A DNA stretch of 64,000 bases, from contig OY970271.1 in the NCBI GenBank assembly GCA_963715745.1, positions 1,612,001-1,676,000 on the forward strand. The letters are read 5' to 3'. Both the position numbers and the translations under genes were made by a program. The notes under the pieces are model-generated. The model was not told the origin of the DNA. It did not search any database and was given only the letters and a program-made list of their open reading frames with translations. Positions 37,587-46,678 of the stretch are shown here, piece by piece (the stretch's first letter is position 1; each line of letters starts with the position of its first letter). The DNA is from CAWGJF01 sp963715745 (lineage in GTDB: Bacteria > Bacteroidota > Ignavibacteria > Ignavibacteriales > Ignavibacteriaceae).

Positions 37587-38604
37587 ATTAAAATCAAATC
37601 TCTCTTCTTCTCTAGTTTATATTAAAGAATACCTGATCTTTAATATCCTTGTAGTTATAATCGTATTTATTTTTATCAAAGATATTTCGATAATCCTTCC
37701 GCTGGTATTTTGTCTATTAATACTCAGCTTATTTATTTTAAATCTTATTGGATTACGCCGCAACCGTGAGCTGGAAGAGATAAAAACTATCATAAATAAT
37801 ATCAGGAAAAATTTATATAACAGCGAAGAAGAGATAATTCTTGATAATCATCTTCTTTCATTACAAAAAGCAATTAAGAAGATGTTCAAGAAAACAAAAA
37901 ATGATATCGAATATTTACAAAGGCTTCAAAAAATAAGATCCCAGTTTCTTGCCAATGTTTCACATGAATTAAGAACACCGATTTTTGCTATACAAGGATT
38001 TATTGAAACGTTGTTAAATGGTGCAATAGATGATAAAAATGTAAACATTCAGTTTCTCCAGAAAGCAAATCAGCATACGATAAATCTTAGTAATCTGTTA
38101 AATGATTTGATAGATATTTCTATGATTGAATCCGGCGAAATGAGGATGAATTACCGTTACTTTAATATTAATGAATTCATTAATGCATTAGTAACTGAGT
38201 TGAAACCACTTGCGGATTCAAAAAATCTTGAATTAGTTTATAAGTCAGTTGGTGATGAACTAATGCTTTTTGGAGATAAAGATAAGCTACGCCAGGTTTT
38301 AATAAATCTTATTCAAAATGCTATAAAGTATACTGAAAAAGGAAAAGTCGAAATTTTAATTGAAGAAGAAAACAAATTTGCAAAGATAATTATTCGGGAT
38401 ACTGGAATTGGAATTCCTGAGAGTGACCTCGACAGAATTTTTGAAAGATTTTATAGAGTTGATAAGACGCGGTCTCGCTCAGTTGGAGGAACAGGTTTGG
38501 GTCTTGCTATTGTAAAACATATAATTGAAGCACATGGATCAAAGATTTCAGTCATAAGTGAATTGAATAAAGGTAGCGAATTCTCATTTCGACTAAAAAA
38601 GTAG
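37555..38604 (+). CDS. Membrane-bound sensor histidine kinase (PhoR-like)
   Basis: A kinase of up to 349 residues with two hydrophobic helices near the N-terminus and practically no extracellular loop. The H-box is FLANVSHELRTPIFAIQGF, the N-box LINLIQNAIKYTE, G1 RDTGIGIPESD, and the lid GGTGLGLAIVKHI. With no sensor domain outside, it may read membrane state or depend on another protein. It pairs with the adjacent regulator. GTG at 37576 is an alternative start that would reduce the overlap from 32 to 11 bases. Confidence 0.93.
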   Translation: MLGTGLKVWDKLKSNLSSSLVYIKEYLIFNILVVIIVFIFIKDISIILPLVFCLLILSLFILNLIGLRRNRELEEIKTIINNIRKNLYNSEEEIILDNHLLSLQKAIKKMFKKTKNDIEYLQRLQKIRSQFLANVSHELRTPIFAIQGFIETLLNGAIDDKNVNIQFLQKANQHTINLSNLLNDLIDISMIESGEMRMNYRYFNINEFINALVTELKPLADSKNLELVYKSVGDELMLFGDKDKLRQVLINLIQNAIKYTEKGKVEILIEEENKFAKIIIRDTGIGIPESDLDRIFERFYRVDKTRSRSVGGTGLGLAIVKHIIEAHGSKISVISELNKGSEFSFRLKK

Positions 38605-38644
38605 CTAATCAAGCCTTAAATACAGTTTTCATTCGGAATATAAA

Positions 38645-38675
38645 TTGACAAGAATAACTAAATTATATACATTTG
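38645..38675 (+). promoter_or_regulatory. Bacteroidota-type promoter for rplU-rpmA
   Basis: TTG of TTGACA (38645-38650) is separated by 20 bases from TACATTTG (38668-38675), a good TAnnTTTG -7 element, 31 bases before the rplU ATG. Placement between the kinase stop and rplU supports a fresh transcription unit for the ribosomal genes. Confidence 0.5.
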
Positions 38676-38706
38676 TAGCTCGAATTTTACAAAGATAGAG
38701 GATTAA

Positions 38707-39014
38707 ATGTTTGCTGTTGTCGATATACTTGGTCAACAATTTAAAGTAACAGAAAATGAAAAATATTATGTACCCAGAATAAAGCAGGATGTGGATTCTG
38801 AAGTAAATTTTGATTCTGTTTTAATTGTTGGAGATGAAAAGAAAGTTAAAGTTGGAAATCCTTCTGTTAAAGGTGCAAAAGTTACCGCAAAAGTTCTTGA
38901 ACATCTTCGGGATGATAAAGTAATTGTATTTAAAAGAAAAGAAGAATTAGTTATCAGAAATCAGGAACGCACAGGCAGCATTTAACAAGAATAGAAATTT
39001 TAAAGATTGCTTAA
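38707..39014 (+). CDS. rplU: 50S ribosomal protein L21, frame broken once near the C-terminus
   Basis: The first 75 codons encode a normal L21 start (MFAVVDILGQQFKV) to KVIVF. Read straight, the frame ends early at 38985 with an atypical tail (KEELVIRNQE). If one A is added to TTTAAAAG (38929-38936), the frame reads KKKRRISYQKSGTHRQHLT and ends TRIEILKIA at 39014, the canonical L21 C-terminus, total 102 residues. Since L21 is a core ribosomal protein, a missing base in the consensus is the best explanation. AGAGGA precedes the ATG; rpmA follows. Confidence 0.93.
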
Positions 39015-39025
39015 GGAGATTAATA

Positions 39026-39280
39026 ATGGCTCATAAAAAAGGTCAGGGTTCATCAAGAAACGGAAGAGACAGTAACCCGCAATATTTAGGTGTTAAGAGA
39101 TTTGGTGGAGAAAAAGTTATCTCCGGCAATATTATTGTTCGCCAAAGGGGAACAAAGTTTCATCCGGGAATGAATGTAAAAAAGGGAAGTGATGATACAT
39201 TATTTGCTGTTGCAGATGGTGTTGTGAAGTTCGAAACAAAAAGGGGCAACAGAAAATTTGTAAGTGTTCTTCCCGCATAA
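39026..39280 (+). CDS. rpmA: 50S ribosomal protein L27
   Basis: An 84-residue protein with the invariant start AHKKGQGSSRNGRDSNPQYLG and GNIIVRQRGTKFHPG. It lines the peptidyl-transferase region. The start lacks the cleavable N-terminal extension seen in Firmicutes. The gene follows rplU by 11 bases once the rplU frame is corrected; AAGGAGA lies before the ATG. Confidence 0.97.
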   Translation: MAHKKGQGSSRNGRDSNPQYLGVKRFGGEKVISGNIIVRQRGTKFHPGMNVKKGSDDTLFAVADGVVKFETKRGNRKFVSVLPA

Positions 39281-39294
39281 AAGAAAAAGAGATT

Positions 39295-39324
39295 AAAAAA
39301 ACCTCCTTAAAGGAGGTTTTTTTA
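39295..39324 (+). terminator. Rho-independent terminator after rpmA
   Basis: AAAAACCTCCT (39297-39307) pairs with AGGAGGTTTTT (39311-39321) around loop TAA, with a run of seven T. On the minus strand the A run before it also gives T, so it can serve mdh, which ends at 39354, as well. Confidence 0.9.
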
Positions 39325-39353
39325 TTTTAAACTGAATTGGAAATTAATTCAAT

Positions 39354-40319
39354 CTAAAATCCTAATCTCTTCATATCTTCGACCAATCCTTTTACAGAAT
39401 TAATTGAATTATCCAGCTGCGCTTTTTCATCTTTTTCTAAATTGAATTCAACAACTTTCTCAACACCACCAGCTCCAATTACAGCAGGAACTCCAACATA
39501 ATATCCATCAACTCCATATTCACCTTTCAGGTATGCACAGACAGGAAGCACTCTTTTTTCATCACCTAAAATTGCTTCAACCATAGAAATTGCAGCAGAA
39601 GCCGGTGAATAAAAAGCAGAACCAGTCTTCAATAATTTTACAACTTCACCGCCTGCCATTTTTGTTCTTTGAACCATTGCATCCATAACTTCTTTAGCTT
39701 TTGTTTTGTCACCATATTTTTTCTCCAGCAATTCCATTACCGGGATTCCATTAACGTTAGCATAGCGGATAATTGGAACCATCGTATCTCCGTGTCCGCC
39801 AAGCACCATAGCATTAATATCCTTGACTGAAACGCCAAGTTCCCACGATATAAATGTTGAGAACCTTGAAGAATCAAGCACACCAGCCTGCCCAAAAATT
39901 TTATGATGTGGAAATCCGGTTACTTTTTGATAAAGAGTAACCATTGCGTCCAAAGGATTGCTAATAATTATCGAAATACAATCCTTGGTATTAGCTTTTA
40001 CACCTTCAGCAACATCCTTCATAATTTTAGCATTAGTAGTAAGCAGATCATCTCTGCTCATACCGGGTTTTCTGGGTAGTCCGGCAGTAACAATTACTAA
40101 ATCAGCTCCGGCTAAATCTTTATAATCATTTGTACCTTCAATTTTTGCATCAAAGGAATCGATTCTTGAAGCTTCAGCAATATCAAGTGCTTTGCCTTGT
40201 GGCATGTCGGGTACTATATCAAACATTACAACATCGCCAAGCTGTCTAAGTGCGATCAATTGAGCAAGTACACCCCCTATTTGTCCACCACCAATTAACG
40301 CAATCTTTTTTCTGCTCAT
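39354..40319 (-). CDS. mdh: Malate dehydrogenase (LDH-like type)
   Basis: A 321-residue enzyme oxidising malate to oxaloacetate with NAD in the TCA cycle. The Rossmann loop is IGGGQIGGVLAQ, the NAD-binding Asp is in MFDIVPDMPQGKALD, substrate arginines are in GLPRKPGMSRDDLL, and the proton-relay histidine is in LGGHGDTMVP. Length and motifs match the Chlorobium/Bacillus type of LDH-like malate dehydrogenases. A good GGGAGAA lies upstream of the ATG on its strand. Confidence 0.95.
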   Translation of the reverse strand: MSRKKIALIGGGQIGGVLAQLIALRQLGDVVMFDIVPDMPQGKALDIAEASRIDSFDAKIEGTNDYKDLAGADLVIVTAGLPRKPGMSRDDLLTTNAKIMKDVAEGVKANTKDCISIIISNPLDAMVTLYQKVTGFPHHKIFGQAGVLDSSRFSTFISWELGVSVKDINAMVLGGHGDTMVPIIRYANVNGIPVMELLEKKYGDKTKAKEVMDAMVQRTKMAGGEVVKLLKTGSAFYSPASAAISMVEAILGDEKRVLPVCAYLKGEYGVDGYYVGVPAVIGAGGVEKVVEFNLEKDEKAQLDNSINSVKGLVEDMKRLGF

Positions 40320-40422
40320 GTTATTCTCCCTTTTTTAAAATGTTAAATAGTTACTTTAAAAATATGCAAAAAATTTTAGAGTAGATAGGGATAGTGAAAT
40401 GATTTTTCTTTGAATCTGTTTT

Positions 40423-40833
40423 TTACAAATTCATTGTAAGTATTGTTTCAGTACCGGATTCTGTAACATTGTAGTCAAGTCCATCCATATAAACACGCAT
40501 CAGGTAAACACCTCTGCCGGAATCTTTCAGCAGGTTTTCAGGGTGGGTAGGATCAGGAATATTAGCAGGATTAAATCCTCTGCCTTCATCTATAACTTTC
40601 ACCACTAACTTGGAATCACTAATATTTACATCAACCTTTACAAGCTTTGTTTTATCGTTTTTATTAGCATGAATAATTGCATTTGTTGTTGCCTCGGTTA
40701 CAGCAAGTAAAAGTGAGGATATTTTTTCATCTGGTAAACCGATATCTTTTGCAAAGTAGTTTACAAACTCCTCAACAGTAATAATATTGTTGGGATCGCT
40801 TTCAATTTCCAGATGATAATGATTTTCAGCCAA
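40423..40833 (-). CDS. RsbW/SpoIIAB-like serine kinase (GHKL ATP-binding protein)
   Basis: A 136-residue single-domain GHKL protein: N-box AVTEATTNAIIHANK, G1 VIDEGRGFNP, G2 region KDSGRGVYLMRVYMD. It fits the anti-sigma factor/serine-kinase group that phosphorylates an anti-anti-sigma partner, opposed by a SpoIIE-type phosphatase such as the one at 2670-3785. Its target is not encoded next to it. Linking the two genes is inference. Confidence 0.85.
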   Translation of the reverse strand: MAENHYHLEIESDPNNIITVEEFVNYFAKDIGLPDEKISSLLLAVTEATTNAIIHANKNDKTKLVKVDVNISDSKLVVKVIDEGRGFNPANIPDPTHPENLLKDSGRGVYLMRVYMDGLDYNVTESGTETILTMNL

Positions 40834-40881
40834 AATTTTATTGTTTTTATGGAAAATATAAAAAATAATTGTTAATTCAAT

Positions 40882-42816
40882 TCAGAATTTCCAATTCATT
40901 TCTGCCATTGCATTAATTCTTTCCGATGAAGTTGTTCCGTCAGAAATAAATTCATACCAGCTGTTTAATTTAAGAAATAAATTGTCTGAACCGATATCAA
41001 GTTCCACAAGCGGGGCTATGCTTTTATATTCGGTATCTGGAATCCTGTTCAAACCTTCATAATTGAATGTATTTACACTAAAAATTCTTACTCCAAGAGC
41101 AAGAAACATTTTTCCTAAAGTAAAACCAAATTTTGGATCTGTAAAAATCTCACGAAGATACCTGTTCGGTCTTTCTTTAAATTCATGCCAGTTCAGGTCA
41201 CCCTGATCTGTAATTTTAATATACCCTTCAATTATTATGCTGAATAAATCTGTAGCCTGCCAGAGTGTCGAATCAGTTGCAATGAATTGCCGGAAAGAAA
41301 TACTGCGTAAATTGCTCGTTAAATCTTCAAAATCGTAAACAGTGTAGTTCGCTGAAACTTCAAAGGTATTTTTTGACCTGAAATTTGGGGAGAAATAATT
41401 ACCTCCGGTTATTAGTCTGAGCACCCTATTAATATAATTGTTCGCACTTTTACTTGCGAAAATATAGACAAGATGACTTTGGGTTCCTTCTGTTGATATG
41501 AACATTTCAAGATATGGTGTAAGCCTGTGTGAATACCTTAATCTTGCAATGGTCAATAATTCATCCCTGTCGTCATCATTATTTTGGCTTGGCGTGTCAT
41601 ATCTTAGTTTGCTATGATATATGCTGGCAGATATAAGATCTTTTTTAGTAAATCTGAAATCATTTGTTAATGATAAAACAACCTGTGATGAATTATTATT
41701 TTTCCTGCTTTCCTCTTCTGTTCTTTCATCGTAGAAAACCCTGTCGATTGGGGCAAAGTTTTTTGTTTTATGTTTTTCATCTCTCTCCAGGAAACTTAGC
41801 CTAAGTGTGCTGTTTAGAAATTCGGATTTGTAATTTAATTCCGATTCTATCCCGATCCTTAGTTCTTCAATTCTTGTATCAAAAATATTTTTGTTCTGAA
41901 CAGAAGCAGACTTATATCTCTTATCCCTGTCTATAGTTCTCCAGTTTACTCCACCATTGATGTTGAATAAAGTATTTGTAAAAATTCTGTTGTAATATAG
42001 CTGATCCTCAAGTGAGAACACTGACTCGGTTCTGCTCTCAATATTTTTTATAACATTAAACTCGGCAGAGGTAATAGAATCCGCATTTATATAAAAATCT
42101 TTTCTGCTTCGGTCGTATTTAGTATTTAAAAAATTCTTAATGTCACTGGTAAATTGATTTTTAAGAATAAGATTAAAATATCGCAACGTATTTTTCCTTG
42201 GGGAAATATCTTCATTCTCAAATCTTAAAGCAGATGAAAGAGATAAATCTGACAAGTAAAAATCGGTTAAATATCCTTCAATTCCGTACAATGGTCCGTT
42301 ATCATTTTCGCCAACCTGCCGGTTGTTGGAATACCCTCCAAATGGCGTTATAACCAAATCTTGAAGTAACTCAGCTTCTGTATAAATTGTCGCGTGGTTT
42401 ATCGATGCCTGGTTAATTGCAAGCTGCCTGTTATCAGACAAAATTTTGCTTTCACCATTTAGTCCAATCCTGATTTTATCATTTAAATTGTATAAACCAT
42501 TCAATATTAAATGCTGATCATCTTTAACACTTTTGGAGCCGGTTTTTGCAAGCGTGGATTTAAAGTTTTGATTTATTCCGAAAACATACTTTTCAGATGT
42601 CCAACCATAATTAAAACCAGTATTTAGATTGTAAGTATTTAATTGTTTTTCAAATGAAGAAAAAATCAGATTTGATATCGGAGCTTTTATAGTGTATTGC
42701 AAAGTGTCAGAATCCGTTTGTGCAATTATCATAAAAGAATGAAGTACAAACAGAAGTGCAATTATTTTTAATTGATTAGCTGATGAATTAATATTCAATA
42801 TTATCCCGGAAATCAA
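40882..42816 (-). CDS. Large outer-membrane beta-barrel protein, unknown function
   Basis: A 644-residue protein with a signal sequence whose cleavage is near MIIAQ (about residue 33), so the long N-terminus or a later methionine as start is possible. The rest is a repeated strand pattern with many Asn, Arg and aromatic residues and C-terminal NWKF, typical of an outer-membrane barrel. No plug or named domain recognised. Confidence 0.6.
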   Translation of the reverse strand: MISGIILNINSSANQLKIIALLFVLHSFMIIAQTDSDTLQYTIKAPISNLIFSSFEKQLNTYNLNTGFNYGWTSEKYVFGINQNFKSTLAKTGSKSVKDDQHLILNGLYNLNDKIRIGLNGESKILSDNRQLAINQASINHATIYTEAELLQDLVITPFGGYSNNRQVGENDNGPLYGIEGYLTDFYLSDLSLSSALRFENEDISPRKNTLRYFNLILKNQFTSDIKNFLNTKYDRSRKDFYINADSITSAEFNVIKNIESRTESVFSLEDQLYYNRIFTNTLFNINGGVNWRTIDRDKRYKSASVQNKNIFDTRIEELRIGIESELNYKSEFLNSTLRLSFLERDEKHKTKNFAPIDRVFYDERTEEESRKNNNSSQVVLSLTNDFRFTKKDLISASIYHSKLRYDTPSQNNDDDRDELLTIARLRYSHRLTPYLEMFISTEGTQSHLVYIFASKSANNYINRVLRLITGGNYFSPNFRSKNTFEVSANYTVYDFEDLTSNLRSISFRQFIATDSTLWQATDLFSIIIEGYIKITDQGDLNWHEFKERPNRYLREIFTDPKFGFTLGKMFLALGVRIFSVNTFNYEGLNRIPDTEYKSIAPLVELDIGSDNLFLKLNSWYEFISDGTTSSERINAMAEMNWKF

Positions 42817-43080
42817 AAAAAGAATTTAACTTTTCATTTTAAGATAAGTAGCAATAACAAATAGTTAAAGTTAATTTATTACAAAGTATTAAAAATGTTT
42901 TTTAAGTTTTTTTTATGTCTTTTTAATATCAGACTTTTCTTAAGTTCGAAAAAATGTCTTGAAAAAGATTTCAATTGATTCCGGACACAAGACTATTATT
43001 TTAATTGCAATAGGGACTTATTCTTTAAATTGACAATAGCTCAATTTTTGGATAATTTTCCCCTCAATTAATAACAAAAT
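42817..43080. other. Divergent intergenic region between the barrel gene and nuoA
   Basis: AT-rich, with no open frame or RNA gene that I can support. A sigma70-like pair occurs close to nuoA: TTGACA (43030-43035) and GATAAT (43051-43056) separated by 15 bases, a little short of ideal. The stretch must also hold the promoter for the divergent barrel gene, which I cannot locate. Confidence 0.35.
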
Positions 43081-43452
43081 TTGATGATTGAACAATATCT
43101 TCCGGTAATTCTTGTAATAGTTGTAGCAGGTGTTTTTGCATTTGCAACTGTGTTTTCATCTTCAATCTTTGGTCCTAAAAGACCCTCAGGTGAAAAGTAT
43201 TCCACATATGAAAGTGGAATGAAACCGGTTGGTACGACAAAAGAAAGAATGTCGGTCAAATATTATCTCGTTGCAATGTTCTTCATCATTTTTGATATTG
43301 AAGTGATTTTTGTTTATCCGTGGGCAGTAGAATTCAGAAGATTATTTGCTGAATTTGGAACTCCGGTCTTTATTTCGATGTTAGTATTTTTAATAGTGCT
43401 CGAGCTCGGATATTTATATGCATATAAGAAAGGTGGTTTCAAATGGGATTAG
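43081..43452 (+). CDS. nuoA: NADH-quinone oxidoreductase subunit A
   Basis: A 123-residue membrane subunit with three helices. The hallmark loop PSGEKYSTYESGMKPVG and the helix-2 start RMSVKYYLVAMFFIIFDIEVIF are clear. It is part of the proton-pumping arm of complex I. It overlaps nuoB by ten bases and leads the nuoABCD run. Confidence 0.96.
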   Translation: MMIEQYLPVILVIVVAGVFAFATVFSSSIFGPKRPSGEKYSTYESGMKPVGTTKERMSVKYYLVAMFFIIFDIEVIFVYPWAVEFRRLFAEFGTPVFISMLVFLIVLELGYLYAYKKGGFKWD

Positions 43453-43964
43453 AAGCGCATTTAAAAGAACATGGTTTTTTAACAACAACGCTTGATGCAT
43501 TAATTGCCTGGTCACGAAAAAGTTCTGTATGGCCGATGCCGATGGGAATTTCCTGCTGCGCAATTGAAATGATGGCAAGCGGTGATCCTAAATATGATAT
43601 TGCAAGGTTCGGTTCGGAAGTTATGAGATTTACTCCGCGCCAGTGTGACTTGATGATTGTTGCCGGAACTGTTACCTATAAAATGTCTCATGTTGTTAGA
43701 AAAATTTACGACCAGATGCCCGATCCAAAATGGGTAATTGCAATGGGTGCCTGCACATCATCCGGTGGAATGTATCGCTCTTATTCTGTTGTGCAGGGAA
43801 TTGATCAGTTTCTTCCGGTAGATTGTTATCTTGCCGGTTGTCCGCCTCGTCCTGAAAACCTGCTGAATGCACTTATTCAGATCCAGGAAAAAATTGGAAG
43901 AACAAAAGCAAACCAGTTTCAGGATGTAAAACTTCCTGAATTAAATGTAATACAGAATAATTAA
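43443..43964 (+). CDS. nuoB: NADH-quinone oxidoreductase subunit B
   Basis: A 173-residue subunit carrying cluster N2, the last Fe-S centre before quinone. Ligands are Cys38-Cys39 in GISCCAIEM, the Cys of MGACTSSGGMY and that of AGCPPRPE. It follows nuoA by overlap and is five bases before nuoC. Confidence 0.97.
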   Translation: MGLEAHLKEHGFLTTTLDALIAWSRKSSVWPMPMGISCCAIEMMASGDPKYDIARFGSEVMRFTPRQCDLMIVAGTVTYKMSHVVRKIYDQMPDPKWVIAMGACTSSGGMYRSYSVVQGIDQFLPVDCYLAGCPPRPENLLNALIQIQEKIGRTKANQFQDVKLPELNVIQNN

Positions 43965-43969
43965 TTAAA

Positions 43970-44458
43970 ATGGAAATTAACCAGCTCATCTTACAGAAAT
44001 TAAAGGAAAAATTTCCACAGGCGAATTTTGTGGAATCAGAATACCGCGGCGAGCTTACAATCGCTCTTCCAAAACAGAACATTGTTGAAGTTTGCAGTTT
44101 TATTAAAACCGATCCTGATCTTGAATTTGTTTATTGTGAAGACATCACGGCAGTTGATTGGGCAAAGCGTACAAACCGTTTTACAGTTGTTTATCATATC
44201 TTTTCAATCAAACACAATTTTCGTATTTGTCTTAAAGCAGACGTCGATGAAAAAGATTGTAATATCGATTCTGTTTCATTGGTCTGGAAAGCAGCTAACT
44301 GGCAGGAACGCGAGACTTACGATATGTACGGAATAAAATTTAATAATCATCCCGATTTACGAAGAATGTATATGCCGGAAGATTTTGAATATTATCCGCT
44401 AAGAAAAGATTTTCCGTTGATGGGAATTCCCGGATCACTATCATTACCAAAAAAGTAA
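43970..44458 (+). CDS. nuoC: NADH-quinone oxidoreductase subunit C
   Basis: A 162-residue subunit of the connecting arm with FTVVYHIFSIKHN and WQERETYDMYGIKFNNHPDLRRMYMPEDFEYYPLRKDFP region (here given in pieces: ERETYDMYGI, HPDLRRMYMP, YPLRKDFPL). It ends three bases before nuoD and is not fused to it, unlike E. coli NuoCD. Confidence 0.95.
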   Translation: MEINQLILQKLKEKFPQANFVESEYRGELTIALPKQNIVEVCSFIKTDPDLEFVYCEDITAVDWAKRTNRFTVVYHIFSIKHNFRICLKADVDEKDCNIDSVSLVWKAANWQERETYDMYGIKFNNHPDLRRMYMPEDFEYYPLRKDFPLMGIPGSLSLPKK

Positions 44459-44461
44459 ATT

Positions 44462-45715
44462 ATGCAGCAGTTACCCGAAGAAAAAGTTTCTCCGAAAATA
44501 TATGAAGCCCTGATGGGTGCCGATTCAAACATTTCAATTGATGATGCACTTGAAAATGAAATGATTTTAAATATGGGTCCACAGCATCCTGCAACCCATG
44601 GAGTTTTAAGATTAGTTCTAAGACTTGATGGCGAAACAATTATTGGTTGTGTTCCTGAACTTGGATATCTGCACCGCGGTTATGAAAAGATGGCTGAGAA
44701 CATGTCGTACTACGAATACATACCTCACACTGACAGGCTCGATTACATTTCCCCGATGGCAAACAATGTTGCGTGGGTTCTTGCTGTTGAAAAGTTAGCT
44801 GGAATTGAAGCTCCAAAACGTGCCCAATATATCAGAATGATGATTGCTGAACTTGCAAGAATTGCTTCTCATCTGGTTGCTGTTGGGTCATTTGCAATGG
44901 ATGTTGGAGCCTTAACAGTATTTTTATGGACATTACGTGAACGGGAAAAAATTCTTGATATCTGGGATATACTTTGTGGAGCCCGTTTTACAAACAGCTA
45001 TACAAGAATCGGTGGTGTTGCGAATGATGCACAGCCAGAAGCACTTGCAAAAACTAAATGGTTTATTGAGCAGTTTGAAGAAAACCTGGTTGAGTGTGAA
45101 GCATTAATAAATGCGAACAGGATATTTATTGATAGAGTAGAAGGAATCGGAGTCCTTTCAAAAGAAGATGCAATTGATTTGGGATTCAGCGGACCAAATT
45201 TACGCGCAAGCGGAGTTGATTTTGATCTCAGAAAAAATGCTCCGTATTTATGTTATAATGAAGTTGATTTTAAAGTTCCGGTTTACACTGAAGGTGATGC
45301 TCTTGCAAGATATTTCCTTCGACTTGATGAAATGCGCGAGAGTGTTAAAATAATACAGCAGGTAATTGAGAAAATGCCTGCCGGTGAAGTTCTTCTTAAT
45401 CAGCCAAAAAAAGTTCTTCCGCACAAAGCCGAAGTTTATTCAAAAATGGAAGAGCTTATTCACGATTTTATGATTGTAAATTTTGGAATAAATCCACCCG
45501 AAGGAGAAATTTATCATGCGATTGAAGGATCAAAAGGTGAACTTGGATTTTATCTTGTCAGCAAAGGTGAAGGAAAACCCTGGAAATGCAAAATTCGCTC
45601 GCCTTCATTTAATAATATACAATCACTGCCAAAATTAGTTGTTGGTCACATGATTTCGGATGTTGTAGCAATTGTAGGAAGTATTGATCCAATAATGGGA
45701 GAGGCGGATAAGTGA
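44462..45715 (+). CDS. nuoD: NADH-quinone oxidoreductase subunit D
   Basis: A 417-residue subunit lining the quinone pocket. Motifs: NMGPQHPATHGVLRLVL, GYLHRGYEKMAE, YTRIGGV, and the C-terminal KIRSPSFNNIQSLP and GSIDPIMGEADK. The histidine pair in PQHPATH is intact. The gene normally followed by nuoE here has a broken four-helix-bundle gene in between. Confidence 0.97.
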   Translation: MQQLPEEKVSPKIYEALMGADSNISIDDALENEMILNMGPQHPATHGVLRLVLRLDGETIIGCVPELGYLHRGYEKMAENMSYYEYIPHTDRLDYISPMANNVAWVLAVEKLAGIEAPKRAQYIRMMIAELARIASHLVAVGSFAMDVGALTVFLWTLREREKILDIWDILCGARFTNSYTRIGGVANDAQPEALAKTKWFIEQFEENLVECEALINANRIFIDRVEGIGVLSKEDAIDLGFSGPNLRASGVDFDLRKNAPYLCYNEVDFKVPVYTEGDALARYFLRLDEMRESVKIIQQVIEKMPAGEVLLNQPKKVLPHKAEVYSKMEELIHDFMIVNFGINPPEGEIYHAIEGSKGELGFYLVSKGEGKPWKCKIRSPSFNNIQSLPKLVVGHMISDVVAIVGSIDPIMGEADK

Positions 45716-45750
45716 CGAAGTCTAAGATCAAGTTCAAATGTAAGTATGAG
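45715..45750. repeat. Upstream hexamer tract (AAG orientation) of the second four-helix-bundle gene
   Basis: Directly after the nuoD stop, six hexamers can be read: ACGAAG, TCTAAG, ATCAAG, TTCAAA, TGTAAG, TATGAG. The repeated -AAG phase is the reverse complement of the CTT phase in the tract after the gene at 46161-46190. Confidence 0.55.
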
Positions 45751-45761
45751 AGATAAAAATT

Positions 45762-46149
45762 ATGGCGAGTTTCGGTCACGAAAAATTAACAGTTTATCAG
45801 CGATCTCTTGGATTCATTGATTTTGTTACTATGTATATTGCACAAGATAGAAATAAAGTAAGTGTATTCTGAACCATTAGACAGAGCTTCAACATCAATT
45901 CCTTTAAACATTGCTGAAGGAACAGGTAAGTACACCGGTAAAGACAAATGCAGATTTTACGATATTGCAAGAGGTTCAGCACTAGAATGTGCGGCGTGCT
46001 TAGATCTACTTGAAAGAAGAAAGAATATAACCAAAGATACAGCAGATAAAGGGAAAAATATTTTGTTTGAAATTGTTTCGATGTTAGTTGGACTTATAAA
46101 AAGTATTTCCGATAGAGTTTATGAGGACGAAGTTGAATACAAAACATAA
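45762..46149 (+). pseudogene. Four-helix-bundle (S23/IVS-type) protein gene with a frameshift, inside the nuo run
   Basis: ATG 45762 opens MASFGHEKLTVYQRSLGFIDF and reads to ..NKVSVF, then TGA at 45870. The next frame continues EPLDRASTSIPLNIAEGTGKYT, then DIARGSALECAACLDLL to the TAA at 46149. This is the standard family sequence, so one extra base near 45867-45872 (ATTCTGAA where ATTCGAA or ATTTGAA is expected) breaks a 128-residue gene. It is of another subtype than the copy at 22998. Relatives sit in 23S rRNA intervening sequences or as solitary genes. Here it separates nuoD and nuoE and is bordered by hexamer tracts. Confidence 0.8.
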
Positions 46150-46160
46150 CAATACAAATT

Positions 46161-46190
46161 AAACTTAATCTTAAACTTAGACTTGAACTT
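46161..46190. repeat. Downstream hexamer tract (CTT orientation) of the second four-helix-bundle gene
   Basis: Five contiguous hexamers read AAACTT, AATCTT, AAACTT, AGACTT, GAACTT, all ending CTT. Read on the opposite strand they contain AAGTCTAAG, which is also present in the upstream tract, so the two tracts act as degenerate inverted flanks of the broken gene. The tract ends six bases before the nuoE ATG. Confidence 0.65.
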
Positions 46191-46195
46191 TTATT

Positions 46196-46678
46196 ATGGA
46201 TTTTAAGTTTACACCAGAAAATATGAATAAAATTGAACAGGAAGCGAAAAAATATCCTGTCCGCAAACCTGTTATTATGGCTGCACTTTATCTTGGGCAG
46301 GAACAAAACGGATTTATCTCCTCCGAGGTTATTTCCGAAATTGCAAACGTTTTAAAAATTACACCTGAAGAAGTATTAGGGGTTGTTACATTCTACACTA
46401 TGTATCACCAAAAACAGATGGGTAAATATCACATACAGGTTTGTACAAATGTTTCCTGCATGCTTCGCGGCGGGTATGAAATCTGGAACCAGGTAAAAGA
46501 TAAATTTGGTATCGATCATAATGGCGTAACTGAAGACAAAAAATTTTCTCTCGAAGAAGTTGAATGTATGGGAAGCTGCGGAACTGCACCGATGATTGCT
46601 GTTAATGAAGACTACTATGAAAATCTGTCAAAGGAAAAGGTTGAAGAAATTATCAAATCACTTGAGAGTTCTAACTGA
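46196..46678 (+). CDS. nuoE: NADH-quinone oxidoreductase subunit E
   Basis: A 160-residue thioredoxin-fold subunit with the [2Fe-2S] ligands in CTNVSCMLRG and VECMGSCGTAP (four cysteines). It docks on NuoF in the NADH module. Its stop overlaps the nuoF start. No good ribosome site is visible ahead of the ATG because the CTT tract lies there, which may lower its translation. Confidence 0.96.
   Translation: MDFKFTPENMNKIEQEAKKYPVRKPVIMAALYLGQEQNGFISSEVISEIANVLKITPEEVLGVVTFYTMYHQKQMGKYHIQVCTNVSCMLRGGYEIWNQVKDKFGIDHNGVTEDKKFSLEEVECMGSCGTAPMIAVNEDYYENLSKEKVEEIIKSLESSN

Noticed and set aside
38929..38985. Programmed frameshift or a novel L21 C-terminus in rplU
   Set aside because: At TTT-AAA-AGA a tRNA slipping back one base would face TAA, so slippage is poor, and the alternate frame gives the canonical L21 end. 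A missing base is simpler.
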